Positions 52,782-62,706 of a stretch of DNA of 64,000 nt are shown one piece after another. Each line of letters begins with the position of its first letter. Positions within the stretch are counted from its first letter, which is position 1. Source of the stretch: Pseudomonas taeanensis MS-3. Its GTDB lineage: Bacteria; Pseudomonadota; Gammaproteobacteria; Pseudomonadales; Pseudomonadaceae. The stretch covers positions 1,545,883 to 1,609,882 of the forward strand of contig NZ_AWSQ01000001.1 in the NCBI RefSeq assembly GCF_000498575.2. The letters run 5' to 3'. A model generated the notes under the pieces. The model saw only the letters and a list, made by a program, of their open reading frames with translations. It was not told where the DNA came from and did not search any database. The translations under genes and the position numbers were made by a program.

Positions 52782-55688
52782 TTACAACTCCTGGCGTTGA
52801 TTGGCGGGGTCGAAGAAAGGCAGTTCGACAACAGTGGCGTGTACCATTTCGCCGCCTTCGACACGGATCGGCAGATGGCTTCCGGGTATGCCCTGGTTGG
52901 CGCCGGCATAAGCCAGACCAATGATCTGGCCGAGTGTTTCGCTGTATTCGCATGAACTGACATTGCCGCTTATGTCACTTCCATCAAGCACCAGATGACC
53001 TTCCAGTGGTTGGCGACTGCCTTTTTCCAAGGTGAAGCCAACCAGCTTACGTTTCTGCGGCTGCTGCTCAAGAATCTCAACCGAACGCTTACCAACGAAG
53101 AATGGCTTGGTGCGACTGATTGCCCACGTCATATCGATCTCGCCGGGAGTGGTCATGCCATCGGTATCCTGACTGATGATCACGTGGCCTTTTTCCAGGC
53201 GCAGCAAGCGTTGCGTCTCGACACCGAACGGACGGATGCCTTCCACTTCGCCCGCTTCCATCAACACGTCCCAGAGGTATTCGCCGTAGCGCGCGGGCAC
53301 GTGGATCTCAAAGCCCAGTTCACCGACAAAGCCCACGCGCATCAGGCGCGCCGGAATGCCTGCGACCGTGCCAGTGCGCACGCCTAGATAGGGGAAGCCT
53401 TCGGGCGATAGATCAACATCGGTGCACAGCTTTTGCAGCACCTTGCGTGACAATGGCCCCGCCAGATTGACGGCCGCCAGTGCCGCGGTGACATTAGTTA
53501 CATCAACATTCAGGCGCCACTGGGCATTCCACTTGAGCATCTGTTGGTAGATGCGGTCGACCCCACTGGTGGTAGCTGTGACATAGAAATGGTTGTCGGC
53601 GAAACGAGCACAGACTCCATCATCAATCACCACGCCATGTTCGTTGGTCATCAGCGCATAGCGAGAGCGACCGACAGGCTGCTTGAGGAAGGCAAAGGTG
53701 TAGATGCGATTGAGAAACTCGGCCGCATCCGGGCCGCGCACATCCAGCCCGCCAAGTGTTGATACATCGATCAAGCCAACCTTGTTGTGCACGTTCAGGG
53801 CTTCAGCCTGCATGCATTGCTCACGATCTGTGTCATTGCCATAGAACGCCGGACGCTGCCATACGCCCGCGGGCATCATCTTCGCCCCAGCAGCCAGGTG
53901 GCGACCGTGCATAGGCGTCTGACGGTATGGGTCAAAGCCACGTCCGGCCACATGCGCAAGCTTTTCCGCGACGAAGGGAGGGCGCGCCGTGGTAACGCCG
54001 GTCTCACTGATGTTGCGTTGAGTGGATTGGGCGACCAAGCGGGCGGTCGGTAGAGCGGAGTGACGACCCTGCGAGGGTCCCATGCCAACGGTGGAGAAAC
54101 GCTTTACCAACTGCACATCGCGGTAGCCGATTTTAGTGGCGTTGATAATGTCGCGCACTTGCAAGTCCTCATCGAAGTCGACGAAGTCCTTGCCTTTAGG
54201 GTGCGCAAAGATTGGCCACGGGAAATTGACCTGGGCTTCCGGTTTCACTTTCGCGCGACCGAGGTCGCTGTTCAGACCCAGCGCTGCGATGATGTCGAGT
54301 GCACAGTTGGTCGCATCAGCTAGCACGTTATCCAACGCGTGGCAGCCGTTAGCCGAGCCACTGACTCGGAGGATTTCGGGCAGGCCGCTGAGTGTGAACT
54401 CTGCCAGTTGATCGTCATAGGCCAGCTTGCCGCCAGCCTGGCATAGCAGTTGGTAGACCGGCATGTAACCGCCAGACATACACAGCAGGTCGCAGCCGAG
54501 GGTCAATGAGTCACTGGCCACCTGGCCCTGGCCGGTTATTTTGCGTAAATCGACACCGCTGACATGACGCATGCCTTTTTCATGCAAGGCCTCAAATACG
54601 GTGGTGCTCAAGTGACAGGTAATGCCGCAGGTTTGCAGGAGCGTGAGCAGTTGTGGGTCAGCAGGTTGGGCACGCATATCGACCAGCGCAGCGACTTCCA
54701 CACCTTGCTCGTGCAGGTCGAGCGCGGCCAGGTAGCCGTCGTCGTTGCCCGTTAGGACGACCGCCCGCTTGCCTGGCTTAACGGCATACAGTTTCATCAG
54801 CCGTTGTGCAGCGCTGGTCAGCATCACACCCGGCAGATCGTTGTTGCGGAAAATCACCGGCTGATCGAACGAGCCGCTGGCGACCAGGCATTGCTTGGCG
54901 CGCACTTTGTACAGGCGCTTACCCTGAATCACTGGCAGGTAGTTGTCGGTGAACCAGGCGTTGCAGGTTGCCCTTTTGAGAGTCTGGATATTGCAGTGGC
55001 CCTCAACGGCTGCGATTAGTTCCTGACGCAGGTTGTCGGCGCGCACACCTTCGGCATCGAAGCGGGCATAGGTTAGCGAACCGCCGAGAATTGACTGCTC
55101 TTCCACCAGTAGCACCTTGGCACCAGCATTTGCAGCGGTCAGCGCGGCCTGTAAGCCAGCTGGGCCTGCGCCCACGACGGCCAGATCGACGAACAAGAAT
55201 TGTTTGTCGTAATACTCAGGTTGGAATTTCAAGTCGAGCACGCCGAGGCCGGCCTTCTTGCGAATGATCGGCTCCCAAACCTTCCACATGCCTTTAGGTT
55301 TATAGAAGGAGCGGTAGTAGAAACCTACCGGCATAAACTTGGAAAACTTGCCCAGGTAGGCATCGCGGTCGTTATCCAGTGAACCGGAAACATTCTGGGC
55401 GCTGACCTGCATACCGGCTTCAACGCTAGTGACGTCGGCCAGGACATTGGGCTCACTGGGCAATTGCACCAGCGTGTTGGCATCTTGCCCGGCCAGTGTC
55501 AGCGGGCCACGTGGGCGGTGGTATTTAAACGAGCGTGACATCAACCAGCGACCATTGGCGATCAGGGCGCTGGCGATGCTGTCACCGCCCAGAGCGCTAA
55601 AGGATTGACCGTCGAATTGAAAACTGAGCGCCTGGTCACGGTCGATCAGCAGGCCCATAGGGGCGGGCAGGCGGTTCGAAGAACTCAT
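52782..55688 (-). CDS. mgdC: N-methylglutamate dehydrogenase subunit C (SoxA-like)
   Basis: A 968-residue alpha-type subunit. Order: an N-terminal 2Fe-2S-like fold (FDGQSFSALGGDSIASALIA, MSRSFKYHRPRG); an FAD/NAD domain (DLAVVGAGPAGLQAALTAAN, AVVLTGNDDGYLAALDL); then from about residue 590 a GcvT-type folate domain (DVSTLGGLDVRGPDAAEFLN, LRLEKGHVIISQDTDGMTTP). The folate domain would capture the methyl carbon as methylene-tetrahydrofolate. Its start overlaps mgdB (ATGA). Confidence 0.9.
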   Translation of the reverse strand: MSSSNRLPAPMGLLIDRDQALSFQFDGQSFSALGGDSIASALIANGRWLMSRSFKYHRPRGPLTLAGQDANTLVQLPSEPNVLADVTSVEAGMQVSAQNVSGSLDNDRDAYLGKFSKFMPVGFYYRSFYKPKGMWKVWEPIIRKKAGLGVLDLKFQPEYYDKQFLFVDLAVVGAGPAGLQAALTAANAGAKVLLVEEQSILGGSLTYARFDAEGVRADNLRQELIAAVEGHCNIQTLKRATCNAWFTDNYLPVIQGKRLYKVRAKQCLVASGSFDQPVIFRNNDLPGVMLTSAAQRLMKLYAVKPGKRAVVLTGNDDGYLAALDLHEQGVEVAALVDMRAQPADPQLLTLLQTCGITCHLSTTVFEALHEKGMRHVSGVDLRKITGQGQVASDSLTLGCDLLCMSGGYMPVYQLLCQAGGKLAYDDQLAEFTLSGLPEILRVSGSANGCHALDNVLADATNCALDIIAALGLNSDLGRAKVKPEAQVNFPWPIFAHPKGKDFVDFDEDLQVRDIINATKIGYRDVQLVKRFSTVGMGPSQGRHSALPTARLVAQSTQRNISETGVTTARPPFVAEKLAHVAGRGFDPYRQTPMHGRHLAAGAKMMPAGVWQRPAFYGNDTDREQCMQAEALNVHNKVGLIDVSTLGGLDVRGPDAAEFLNRIYTFAFLKQPVGRSRYALMTNEHGVVIDDGVCARFADNHFYVTATTSGVDRIYQQMLKWNAQWRLNVDVTNVTAALAAVNLAGPLSRKVLQKLCTDVDLSPEGFPYLGVRTGTVAGIPARLMRVGFVGELGFEIHVPARYGEYLWDVLMEAGEVEGIRPFGVETQRLLRLEKGHVIISQDTDGMTTPGEIDMTWAISRTKPFFVGKRSVEILEQQPQKRKLVGFTLEKGSRQPLEGHLVLDGSDISGNVSSCEYSETLGQIIGLAYAGANQGIPGSHLPIRVEGGEMVHATVVELPFFDPANQRQEL

Positions 55689-55996
55689 GCGGTGACTCCC
55701 TTGAGCGCGGTGCTATTGGCGTGAAAATCGACGCGTTGGTTGAATACTTCTTTCGGGTCGAAGGTGCGAATGATCTGATCGGTTACGGTGTGGCGCTCGG
55801 CCAGAAACCAGTAGCTCGAGGGTGTGTGCATCCACCATTCAGTCACTACACCGGCAGCGTTATCGCTGTTGAACACATAGTCAGCCCACTCGATATCGCT
55901 GCAGGTAGCCGAATCGGGCATGGCTTTGAGTTCGCCGCCATAGGTGAATTCGCTGATGTTGCGCGGCCCGTTGAGCGGGCAATTCATGATTTTCAT
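55685..55996 (-). CDS. mgdB: N-methylglutamate dehydrogenase subunit B (SoxD-like)
   Basis: A 103-residue delta-type subunit. It begins NCPLNGPRNISEFTYGGE, where SoxD of sarcosine oxidase has a CPxCG zinc site; the second cysteine is Asn here, and the later H-x3-C is HTPSS, so the zinc site appears lost. WWMHTPSSYWFLAERHTVTDQI is otherwise in place. GAGGA precedes the ATG at 55996, ten bases after the mgdA stop. It is small but essential-looking in the operon order. Confidence 0.85.
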   Translation of the reverse strand: MKIMNCPLNGPRNISEFTYGGELKAMPDSATCSDIEWADYVFNSDNAAGVVTEWWMHTPSSYWFLAERHTVTDQIIRTFDPKEVFNQRVDFHANSTALKGVTA

Positions 55997-56006
55997 TGTC
56001 CGGTCC

Positions 56007-57248
56007 TCAATGGCTGGCGGCGGTTGCGCCCATTTCGTTGACTTGCTGGAAGCGCGAGAAGCGTTCCAGGGCAAAGGGCTTGATCAAGTCAGGCACCTTG
56101 CCGCCGCTGGCAATCAGTTCAGCCATGGTCTTGCCGCAGATCGGCGTGGCCTTGAAGCCCCAAGTGCCCCAGCCCGCGTCGAGGTAATAGTTCTCCACCG
56201 GCGACAGGCCCATGATCGGGCTGTAGTCCGGCGTCATGTCGGTGATCCCGGCCCACTGGCGCATCAGTTTGGCGTTGGCCAGGAATGGGAACATTTCGAT
56301 GGCATGGGCCAGCAGGCTTTCCTTGAGATCCAGGGTCGAGCGGCTGTTGTACAGCGGGTAGGGGTCGGAGCCGCCACCAAACACTACTTCGCCACGGCTG
56401 GTTTGCTGCACGTAGCAGTGCAGCGCCGAGGAACTGACCAGTGGGTCAAGGAACGGTTTGAACGGCTGAGTGACCATGGCTTGTAACGGGAAGGTCTGGA
56501 TCGGCGAGCGGATACCGGCCTTGGCCATCATCAGCGAGCTGTGCCCGGCGATGGCTTGTACCGCACAGCCGCACTTGATGGTGCCACGGTTGGTTTTCAC
56601 TGCCGTGATGGCACCATTTTCGATAACCAGGTCTTGCACGTCGGTCAGTTGGTGGATTTCCACACCGCGCTTGGCCGCCTGCTTGGCGTAGCCCCAGGCC
56701 ACGGCATCGTGACGCGCGGTAGCGCCATCCATGTGCCATAGTCCGGCAAGTACCGGAAGGTGACCGGGGTCGAGATTAAGGCTCGGCACCAGTTCGCGAA
56801 TTTGCTGGCGGTCTATCATTTCGGTGCGCCCGCCGAAGTGCTTATTCACCTCGGCACGCTGGCGAAACGCGCGCACGGTTGCATCCGTGTGGGCCAGGGT
56901 CAGCTGGCCGCGCTCGGAGTACATGATGTTGAAGTCGAACTCGTTGGACAGGTTCTGGAACATATTCACCGACTCGGCATAGAAGCGCACGCCTTCGGAG
57001 GTGAGGTAGTTGGAGCGGATCACTGCAGTGTTGCGCGCGGTGTTACCGCTGCCAAGGTAAGACTTCTCCAGCACCGCGACGTTAGTGATGCCGTGATATT
57101 TAGCCAGGTAGTAAGCGATGGCCAGGCCGTGACCGCCGCCGCCGATGATCACCACGTCGTAGGAACTCTTCAGCTCTTTCGGCGCGGGAAGATCCACCTC
57201 AACCGGGTAGTCGGAGCTCAGGCCGTATTTCAGGAGATTGAAAGGCAT
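56007..57248 (-). CDS. mgdA: N-methylglutamate dehydrogenase subunit A (SoxB-like)
   Basis: A 413-residue FAD amine oxidase-type subunit. The FAD motif is [17 protein letters not shown] near residue 33; [21 protein letters not shown] and [36 protein letters not shown] are typical of SoxB. It should oxidise the N-methyl group of N-methylglutamate. Its start overlaps the folD end by 19 bases, with GGAGG upstream of the ATG. Confidence 0.9.
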   Translation of the reverse strand: MPFNLLKYGLSSDYPVEVDLPAPKELKSSYDVVIIGGGGHGLAIAYYLAKYHGITNVAVLEKSYLGSGNTARNTAVIRSNYLTSEGVRFYAESVNMFQNLSNEFDFNIMYSERGQLTLAHTDATVRAFRQRAEVNKHFGGRTEMIDRQQIRELVPSLNLDPGHLPVLAGLWHMDGATARHDAVAWGYAKQAAKRGVEIHQLTDVQDLVIENGAITAVKTNRGTIKCGCAVQAIAGHSSLMMAKAGIRSPIQTFPLQAMVTQPFKPFLDPLVSSSALHCYVQQTSRGEVVFGGGSDPYPLYNSRSTLDLKESLLAHAIEMFPFLANAKLMRQWAGITDMTPDYSPIMGLSPVENYYLDAGWGTWGFKATPICGKTMAELIASGGKVPDLIKPFALERFSRFQQVNEMGATAASH

Positions 57249-58153
57249 GTTGCCTCCGCAGGTGTGGAGTGGATGGTCAGGGCAGGGTGCTGCAAGCGCG
57301 TTGCGGTGACGGTGTTCTTCATTAGCAAGGCAATCGTCATGGGGCCCACGCCGCCGGGAACCGGAGTAATGGCCGAGACCACGCGTAGGGCGCTGTCGAA
57401 GTCGACATCACCGACCAGGCGGGTTCTGCCATCCTCTTCGATCCGGTTGATCCCCACGTCAATGACCACGCAACCGGGTTTCAACCAGCTGGCATCGAGC
57501 ATGCGTGGGCGGCCGACGGCCACGACCACAATGTCGGCCTGACGGCAGAGCTCGCCGGCGTTTACGCTGCGGGAATGAACGACGGTGACGGTGCAGTTGG
57601 CCTTGAGCAGTAAGGCTGCCATCGGTTTGCCGACGATGTTCGAGCGCCCGACGACCACGGCATGTTTGCCGCTCAAATCGCCGAGTGTGTCCTGCAGCAG
57701 GTGCATGCAACCGTTGGGCGTGCAGGGCGTAAGCACCTCACGGCCCTGGCTGAGGCCGCCGACATTTTCACTGTGGAAACCGTCGACGTCCTTCAGGGGG
57801 GCAATGGCCTGGAGTACGCGGTTCTCATTGATGTGCGTGGGCAGTGGCAGTTGCACGAGGATGCCGTTGATCGTCGGATCTGCGTTGAGATCGGCGATCA
57901 GGCCAAGCAAGTCGGACTCGGTGGTCTCGGCTGCTAGTTTGTGCTCCACAGAGCGAATGCTGGTCTCTTTGGCGCGCAGCACTTTGTTGCGCACATACAC
58001 CTGGCTGGCCGGATCATGGCCGACCAGTACCACGGCCAGGGCCGGGTGCAGGCCGTAATCCTTGAGGGCGCTGACCGCGTCACGAACGTCGTTCAATACC
58101 CGAGCGGCAGCGGCTTTACCGTCGATGATGTTGACACTGCAAGAGCTGTTCAC
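57230..58153 (-). CDS. folD: Methylene-THF dehydrogenase/cyclohydrolase FolD
   Basis: A 307-residue bifunctional enzyme. [16 protein letters not shown] holds the catalytic lysine (K57); [33 protein letters not shown] and [22 protein letters not shown] are FolD signatures. It converts methylene-THF to formyl-THF. It overlaps purU by ATGA and precedes mgdA, so this copy serves the C1 unit released by N-methylglutamate oxidation; a housekeeping folD is expected elsewhere. Confidence 0.93.
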   Translation of the reverse strand: MNSSCSVNIIDGKAAAARVLNDVRDAVSALKDYGLHPALAVVLVGHDPASQVYVRNKVLRAKETSIRSVEHKLAAETTESDLLGLIADLNADPTINGILVQLPLPTHINENRVLQAIAPLKDVDGFHSENVGGLSQGREVLTPCTPNGCMHLLQDTLGDLSGKHAVVVGRSNIVGKPMAALLLKANCTVTVVHSRSVNAGELCRQADIVVVAVGRPRMLDASWLKPGCVVIDVGINRIEEDGRTRLVGDVDFDSALRVVSAITPVPGGVGPMTIALLMKNTVTATRLQHPALTIHSTPAEATCLSIS

Positions 58154-59016
58154 CGGAAAATCACCGTACGGTCCTGGTTGAGGAAAACCCGGTGTTCGAG
58201 GTGGTATTTTACTGCCTTGGACAGGGCCACGGTTTCGGTATCACGGCCGATGGCGACGAGGTCGTCAGGCAGGTAGGCGTGATCAACGCGCTGCACTTCC
58301 TGCTCGATGATCGGGCCTTCGTCGAGGTCGCTGGTGACGTAGTGGGCGGTGGCGCCGATCAGTTTCACGCCGCGCGTATACGCCTGGTGATATGGCTTGG
58401 CGCCTTTGAAACCGGGCAAGAAGGAGTGGTGAATATTGATCGCTCGGCCGGCCAGCTGTTGGCACAGATCATTGGACAGTATCTGCATGTAGCGGGCGAG
58501 TACGACCAGCTCAGTGCGGGTCTCGTCGACGATCTTCATCAACGCGGCTTCTTGCTCGGCTTTGCTATCTTTGGTCACGGGCAGGTAGATGAAGCGGATG
58601 CCCTCCCGCTCGGCCATTGGTCGCAGGTCGAGGTGGTTGGAGACAATCGCGGTGATCTGCATGTCGATTTCGCCTTTCTGATGGCGATACAGGAGATCGG
58701 TCAGGCAATGGTCGAACTTGCTCACCATCAGCAGCACGCGCATTGGCTGCGAGGTGCTGTGCAGCGTCCATTCCATCTCAAAGCGCGCGGCCACATCAGC
58801 AAAGCCTTGTTCAATCTCGGCGATACCGCCCTCCAGGCCCTGGTTGAAGCGGAACACGGCACGCATAAAGAAACGATCGCTGATGTCGTCATCAAACTGC
58901 GCCATTTCGCTGATGTAGCAGCCTTTATCCGCCAGGTAGGTGGTCACTGCCGCGACAATGCCGGAGGCCGCCGGACAGCTGATCTTGATAATGAAGTGGC
59001 TGGTGGCGTGTTGCAT
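58150..59016 (-). CDS. purU: Formyltetrahydrofolate deformylase PurU
   Basis: A 288-residue enzyme with an N-terminal ACT domain (about 8-85) and a formyltransferase-like domain. N194 and H196 ([11 protein letters not shown]) and D232 ([11 protein letters not shown]) form the catalytic set. It hydrolyses formyl-THF to formate and THF, regenerating folate. As first gene of the minus-strand operon (purU-folD-mgdABCD) it completes C1 oxidation to formate. Confidence 0.93.
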   Translation of the reverse strand: MQHATSHFIIKISCPAASGIVAAVTTYLADKGCYISEMAQFDDDISDRFFMRAVFRFNQGLEGGIAEIEQGFADVAARFEMEWTLHSTSQPMRVLLMVSKFDHCLTDLLYRHQKGEIDMQITAIVSNHLDLRPMAEREGIRFIYLPVTKDSKAEQEAALMKIVDETRTELVVLARYMQILSNDLCQQLAGRAINIHHSFLPGFKGAKPYHQAYTRGVKLIGATAHYVTSDLDEGPIIEQEVQRVDHAYLPDDLVAIGRDTETVALSKAVKYHLEHRVFLNQDRTVIFR

Positions 59017-59412
59017 GTCAGGTCCTCAATAAGGGGGGCGGCAGCTCATTGCAAAGCGTAAATACGCAGGTAAAAGCATTTTTTATAGGTGGATGTTATT
59101 TACTGCTGGGAATATTAATTTCTCTTGGCGCTTTTATATGCGAAGAGATTCGACAGGTCTAGCGCTTTGTGAAATTTTTTATCCTGGCAGGAAACTTTGT
59201 CTGAGGAGATCCAGGCGGAGAGGCCTATAGCGGGCTGAAAGGTGGGGGACGCGCGTGCTCACTCACGAATCAGGCGTTTCGCTGCGGCGGGGCGAGGCGT
59301 CAGGGCCGTGTGGTGGCGAATTGCAGGGGGCGGCGCTTATGCCGATAAGCGCCCTGGTTTGACGGTGCAGTACGCTCAAGTGTGCGCACTGCGGGCATGC
59401 TTGAGCGGCGTT
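59017..59412. other. Intergenic promoter region of the purU-folD-mgd operon
   Basis: A 396-base gap between purU and the cupin-XRE gene, with an AT-rich block at 59070-59180. GGGAATATTAATTTC near 59106 recalls the GGGAA/TTCCC elements near the XRE gene. I found no convincing sigma-54 site on the minus strand and no gene. Confidence 0.5.
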
Positions 59413-60006
59413 TCAAGCCTTGCTGTAGTTCATGATCGAGAGCAGGCGGATCGGCACATGCAGCAACTGTTCTGGGCCGTGGGGGACTTCACCCTCGAAG
59501 GTTAGGCTGTCACCGGCCTGCATGTGATAGAGCTGGTTACCGTGGCGGTAGACCAGTTCACCTTCCAGCAGATGGAGGAACTCGGTGCCGGGATGGGCGA
59601 AGGTGGGGAACTCTTCACTGGCGTCGTCCATGCTCACCATATACGCCTCAAAGTTCTTCTTCGGTCCCCGCGTGTGATTGAGCAGGTGATAGGTGTGACC
59701 CTTCTCGGTACCACGACGGACCACCTCAAGACCCTCGCCGGCTTTAACCAATAGCGCGCTGCCATCGGGCTGATCGTACTGACTGAAGAGTTTCGACATC
59801 GGCATGCCGAGCACATCACACAGCCGACTGAGGATGTCCAGGCTGGTCGACACCTGGGCGTTTTCGATTTTGCTCAGCATGCCCTGACTGATATTGGCGA
59901 TGCGCGCCACATCCGCCAGCTTCAGCTCCTGCTCTTGGCGCTGCCGTTTGATCTGCATGCCCAAGTACTGTTCCAGCCTGAGGCGGGGTTGGGTGTCACT
60001 CAACAT
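59413..60006 (-). CDS. XRE-family regulator with cupin domain
   Basis: A 197-residue protein. Helix-turn-helix: LGMQIKRQRQEQELKLADVARIANISQGMLSKIENAQVSTSLDIL; C-terminal cupin (TFAHPGTEFLHLLEGELVYRHGNQLYHMQAGDSLTFEGEVPHGPE). The ATG at 60006 has GGGAG eight bases upstream; an upstream GTG is less likely. It sits between the two arms of the methylamine cluster and probably senses a pathway metabolite such as N-methylglutamate or gamma-glutamylmethylamide. Confidence 0.92.
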   Translation of the reverse strand: MLSDTQPRLRLEQYLGMQIKRQRQEQELKLADVARIANISQGMLSKIENAQVSTSLDILSRLCDVLGMPMSKLFSQYDQPDGSALLVKAGEGLEVVRRGTEKGHTYHLLNHTRGPKKNFEAYMVSMDDASEEFPTFAHPGTEFLHLLEGELVYRHGNQLYHMQAGDSLTFEGEVPHGPEQLLHVPIRLLSIMNYSKA

Positions 60007-60101
60007 GAGGCTGTCTCCCTGCACGCTTTCGGTTCAAGAAATTTAATATCGCACAAGGAAAGTGCGAGTCGGACAATTCAGCGTGTGATCGCCTCCCAGG
60101 C

Positions 60102-60116
60102 TTTCCCACTGGGAAA
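60102..60116. promoter_or_regulatory. Palindromic operator candidate
   Basis: TTTCCCA-C-TGGGAAA, a perfect 15-base palindrome about 95 bases upstream of the XRE start and 66 bases before the sigma-54 promoter. A related GGAAA-N5-TTTCC lies at 60208-60222 near the predicted transcription start. These are good candidates for the cupin-XRE regulator. Confidence 0.5.
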
Positions 60117-60182
60117 TCTATATTCCCATATAAACAGAAGCCTGCGCCGATCGGCGGCAATTTTTTAGCGGGCTGCGCGTTC

Positions 60183-60198
60183 TGGCAAGGCGCTTGCA
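60183..60198 (+). promoter_or_regulatory. Sigma-54 promoter upstream of gmaS
   Basis: TGGCAAGGCGCTTGCA fits the -24/-12 consensus (TGGCACG-N4-TTGCW) with one mismatch and exact GG-N10-GC spacing. Transcription would start near 60210, about 170 bases before gmaS. It points to control by RpoN with an NtrC-type activator, fitting use of methylamine as a nitrogen source. Confidence 0.75.
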
Positions 60199-60382
60199 TT
60201 CTTGTAGGGAAATAAACTTTCCTGAATGGAATTAACACGTCGGTATGCGCCTAAACCTCACGAACCACCTGCGTTTCGGCGTGACAGCCCTACCCCAGTT
60301 CTTGGTAGTTCGGGCATGTCGCAATGCCTTTGTTTGCCTGCCCTTGTTTAACCGCCTTGCCATTAATTAGGAGCTAAATCGC

Positions 60383-61717
60383 ATGTTGCCATCCGAAACG
60401 CAGCGGATCATTGATCAGCATGGCATCAAGTATGTGCTGGCCCAGTTTGTCGATATTCATGGTGCCGCGAAGACCAAATCCGTTCCGGTTTCCGGGCTCA
60501 AGACTGTAGCCGAGGAGGGGGCCGGGTTCGCCGGGTTCGCTATCTGCGGCATGGGTATGGAGCCTCATGGTCCGGACTTCATGGCACGCGGTGATTTATC
60601 CACACTGACCCCGGTGCCTTGGCAGCCTGGCTACGGCCGGGTGGTGTGCATTGGTCACGTCGAAGGAAAACCGCACCCCTATGACAGCCGTTACGTGCTG
60701 CAGCAGCAAGTCGAGCGTTTAAGCGACAAAGGCTGGATCCTGAATACCGGGCTTGAGCCTGAGTTCAGCCTGTTCCGCCGTGATGCCGGCGGCAAGCTGC
60801 AGTTGGTGGATGGTTCCGACAACCTGGACAAGCCCTGCTACGACTATAAAGGTCTGTCGCGTTCTCGCGAGTTTCTTGAGCGCCTGACCGAAGCGCTGCA
60901 GCCGGTGGGTTTCGATATTTATCAAATTGACCACGAAGATGCCAATGGTCAGTTCGAGATCAACTACACCTACAGCGATGCGATGGAGTCGGCTGACCGT
61001 TTTACCTTCTTCCGTATGGCCGCCGGTGAGATCGCCAACGACATGGGCATGATCTGCTCGTTCATGCCCAAGCCGGACCCCAAACGCGCCGGTAACGGCA
61101 TGCATTTCCATCTGTCTATCAGCAGCGCCACGAACAAAAATATGTTCCATGACGCCAGCGATCCAAGTGGCATGGGCCTGTCGAAAATGGCCTATCACTT
61201 TGCTGCGGGTCTGCTTGCACACGGCCCGGCGTTGTGTGCCTTTGCCGCGCCAACGGTGAATTCTTACAAGCGTCTGGTCGTTGGCAACTCACTGTCCGGC
61301 GCTACGTGGGCCCCTGCATTTATTGCCTTTGGCTCCAACAACCGCTCGGCCATGGTCCGCGTGCCATACGGCCGACTTGAGTTCCGCCTGCCGGATGCCG
61401 GTTGCAACCCTTATCTGGTGACTGCTGCGATCATCGCCGCCGGCCTGGACGGCATCGACCGCGAACTGGAAATCGATAGTGTCTGCAACGAGAACCTCTA
61501 CAAGTTGAGCCTGGAGGAGATCGCTGCTCGCGGTATCAAGACCCTGCCGCAATCACTCAAGGAAGCCTGTGACGCACTGGAAGCGGACCCGCTGTTCCGC
61601 GAGGTGCTGGGCTCCGGAATTGTCGATGAGTTCATCAAACTCAAGCGCATGGAGTGGGTGGAGTACAGCCGTCACGTTTCCGATTGGGAGCTGCAGCGTT
61701 ACACCGAATTCTTCTGA
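60383..61717 (+). CDS. gmaS: Gamma-glutamylmethylamide synthetase (type III GS-like)
   Basis: A 444-residue glutamine-synthetase-fold ligase, the length typical of Gma[46 protein letters not shown] and [20 protein letters not shown] are the catalytic blocks. It joins methylamine to glutamate with ATP. GlnA-III/GlnT names are used for the same family; the following mgs genes and opposite mgd genes make GmaS the best call. AGGAG precedes the ATG and a sigma-54 promoter lies upstream. Confidence 0.9.
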   Translation: MLPSETQRIIDQHGIKYVLAQFVDIHGAAKTKSVPVSGLKTVAEEGAGFAGFAICGMGMEPHGPDFMARGDLSTLTPVPWQPGYGRVVCIGHVEGKPHPYDSRYVLQQQVERLSDKGWILNTGLEPEFSLFRRDAGGKLQLVDGSDNLDKPCYDYKGLSRSREFLERLTEALQPVGFDIYQIDHEDANGQFEINYTYSDAMESADRFTFFRMAAGEIANDMGMICSFMPKPDPKRAGNGMHFHLSISSATNKNMFHDASDPSGMGLSKMAYHFAAGLLAHGPALCAFAAPTVNSYKRLVVGNSLSGATWAPAFIAFGSNNRSAMVRVPYGRLEFRLPDAGCNPYLVTAAIIAAGLDGIDRELEIDSVCNENLYKLSLEEIAARGIKTLPQSLKEACDALEADPLFREVLGSGIVDEFIKLKRMEWVEYSRHVSDWELQRYTEFF

Positions 61718-61741
61718 CCGCCGGATCTATTAACTGTTTTC

Positions 61742-61768
61742 GACGCCCTGCGAAATGGGCGGGGCGTC
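61742..61768 (+). terminator. Weak hairpin between gmaS and mgsA
   Basis: GACGCCC (61742-61748) pairs with GGGCGTC (61762-61768), then TTCT. It may attenuate between the ligase gene and mgsA, so that gmaS is made in excess. Confidence 0.35.
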
Positions 61769-61789
61769 TTCTGCCGTGGAGTTTTGACT

Positions 61790-62695
61790 ATGTGTGGGAT
61801 TGTTGGTCTTTACCTGAAAAATCCGGCGCTGGAATCCCAGCTTGGTGCGTTGTTCGAGCCGATGCTCGAAGCCATGACCGACCGTGGCCCTGACAGTGCC
61901 GGCTTCGCCATTTACGGTGATGAGGTCTCGGATGGCTGGGTCAAGTTGACCCTGCAGGCGACCACCGATGAGTATGACTTCAAGGCGCTGACCGGCGAAT
62001 TGGAAGGCAAGCTTGGCGCCTCACTGGACTGGTTTCAGAACGCCAGCGCCATCGTGCTGAAAATCAAGGCCGAGGAAGCCACAGTGCGCGCTGCCCTGGC
62101 TGAGCTGGCGCCAACCGTACGCATCATGAGTGCCGGCAAGAGCATCGAGATCCTCAAGGGCATGGGCCTGCCGAAGGAAATCTCCGAGCGCTTCGGGCTG
62201 AAAAATATGAAGGGTAGCCACATTATTGGTCACACCCGTATGGCCACTGAAAGTGCGGTGACCATGGAAGGCAGCCATCCGTTCTCCACGGGTGCCGACC
62301 TGTGCCTGGTACACAACGGTTCCCTGTCCAACCACTTCCGTCTGCGTCAGGAACTGCGTCGCGAAGGGATCAATTTCGACACTGAAAACGATACTGAAGT
62401 CGCTGCCGGTTATCTGGCCTGGCGCCTGCAGCAGGGCGACTCGTTGAAGACCGCGCTGGACAGCTCCCTTGAGGCACTGGACGGTTTCTTCACCTTCGCC
62501 ATCGGTACCCGCAACGGCTTTGCCGTGATCCGCGATCCGATTGCCTGCAAGCCGGCGATCCTTGCTGAGACTGATGACTACGTGGCCATGGCCTCGGAAT
62601 ATCAGGCGTTGTCCAGCCTGCCAGGCATCGAGAAGGCCAAAGTATGGGAACCCGTTCCCGCCACCATGTACATCTGGGAACGCGCGTCGGCTTAA
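61790..62695 (+). CDS. mgsA: N-methylglutamate synthase subunit A (class II amidotransferase)
   Basis: A 301-residue Ntn-type glutamine amidotransferase domain. The mature enzyme starts at C2 (MCGIVGLY); TDRGPDSAGFAIYG, GHTRMATESAVTMEGSHPF and LVHNGSLSNHFRLR complete the site. In this pathway it would release methylamine (or ammonia) from the glutamyl amide for transfer. Also known as GlxB. The ATG at 61790 with GTGGAG upstream is chosen over a TTG two codons earlier. Confidence 0.9.
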   Translation: MCGIVGLYLKNPALESQLGALFEPMLEAMTDRGPDSAGFAIYGDEVSDGWVKLTLQATTDEYDFKALTGELEGKLGASLDWFQNASAIVLKIKAEEATVRAALAELAPTVRIMSAGKSIEILKGMGLPKEISERFGLKNMKGSHIIGHTRMATESAVTMEGSHPFSTGADLCLVHNGSLSNHFRLRQELRREGINFDTENDTEVAAGYLAWRLQQGDSLKTALDSSLEALDGFFTFAIGTRNGFAVIRDPIACKPAILAETDDYVAMASEYQALSSLPGIEKAKVWEPVPATMYIWERASA

Positions 62696-62706
62696 GGAGC
62701 ACGCAC

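Noticed and set aside
52096..59016. Calling the SoxBDAG genes a sarcosine oxidase operon
   Set aside because: No glyA is present, and gmaS plus mgsABC lie opposite; the N-methylglutamate set explains all the genes better. Activity on sarcosine is still possible.
59017..59412. Sigma-54 site for the purU operon
   Set aside because: TGGCAGGAAACTTTGT near 59184 looks similar but lacks the GC at -12 and is on the wrong strand.
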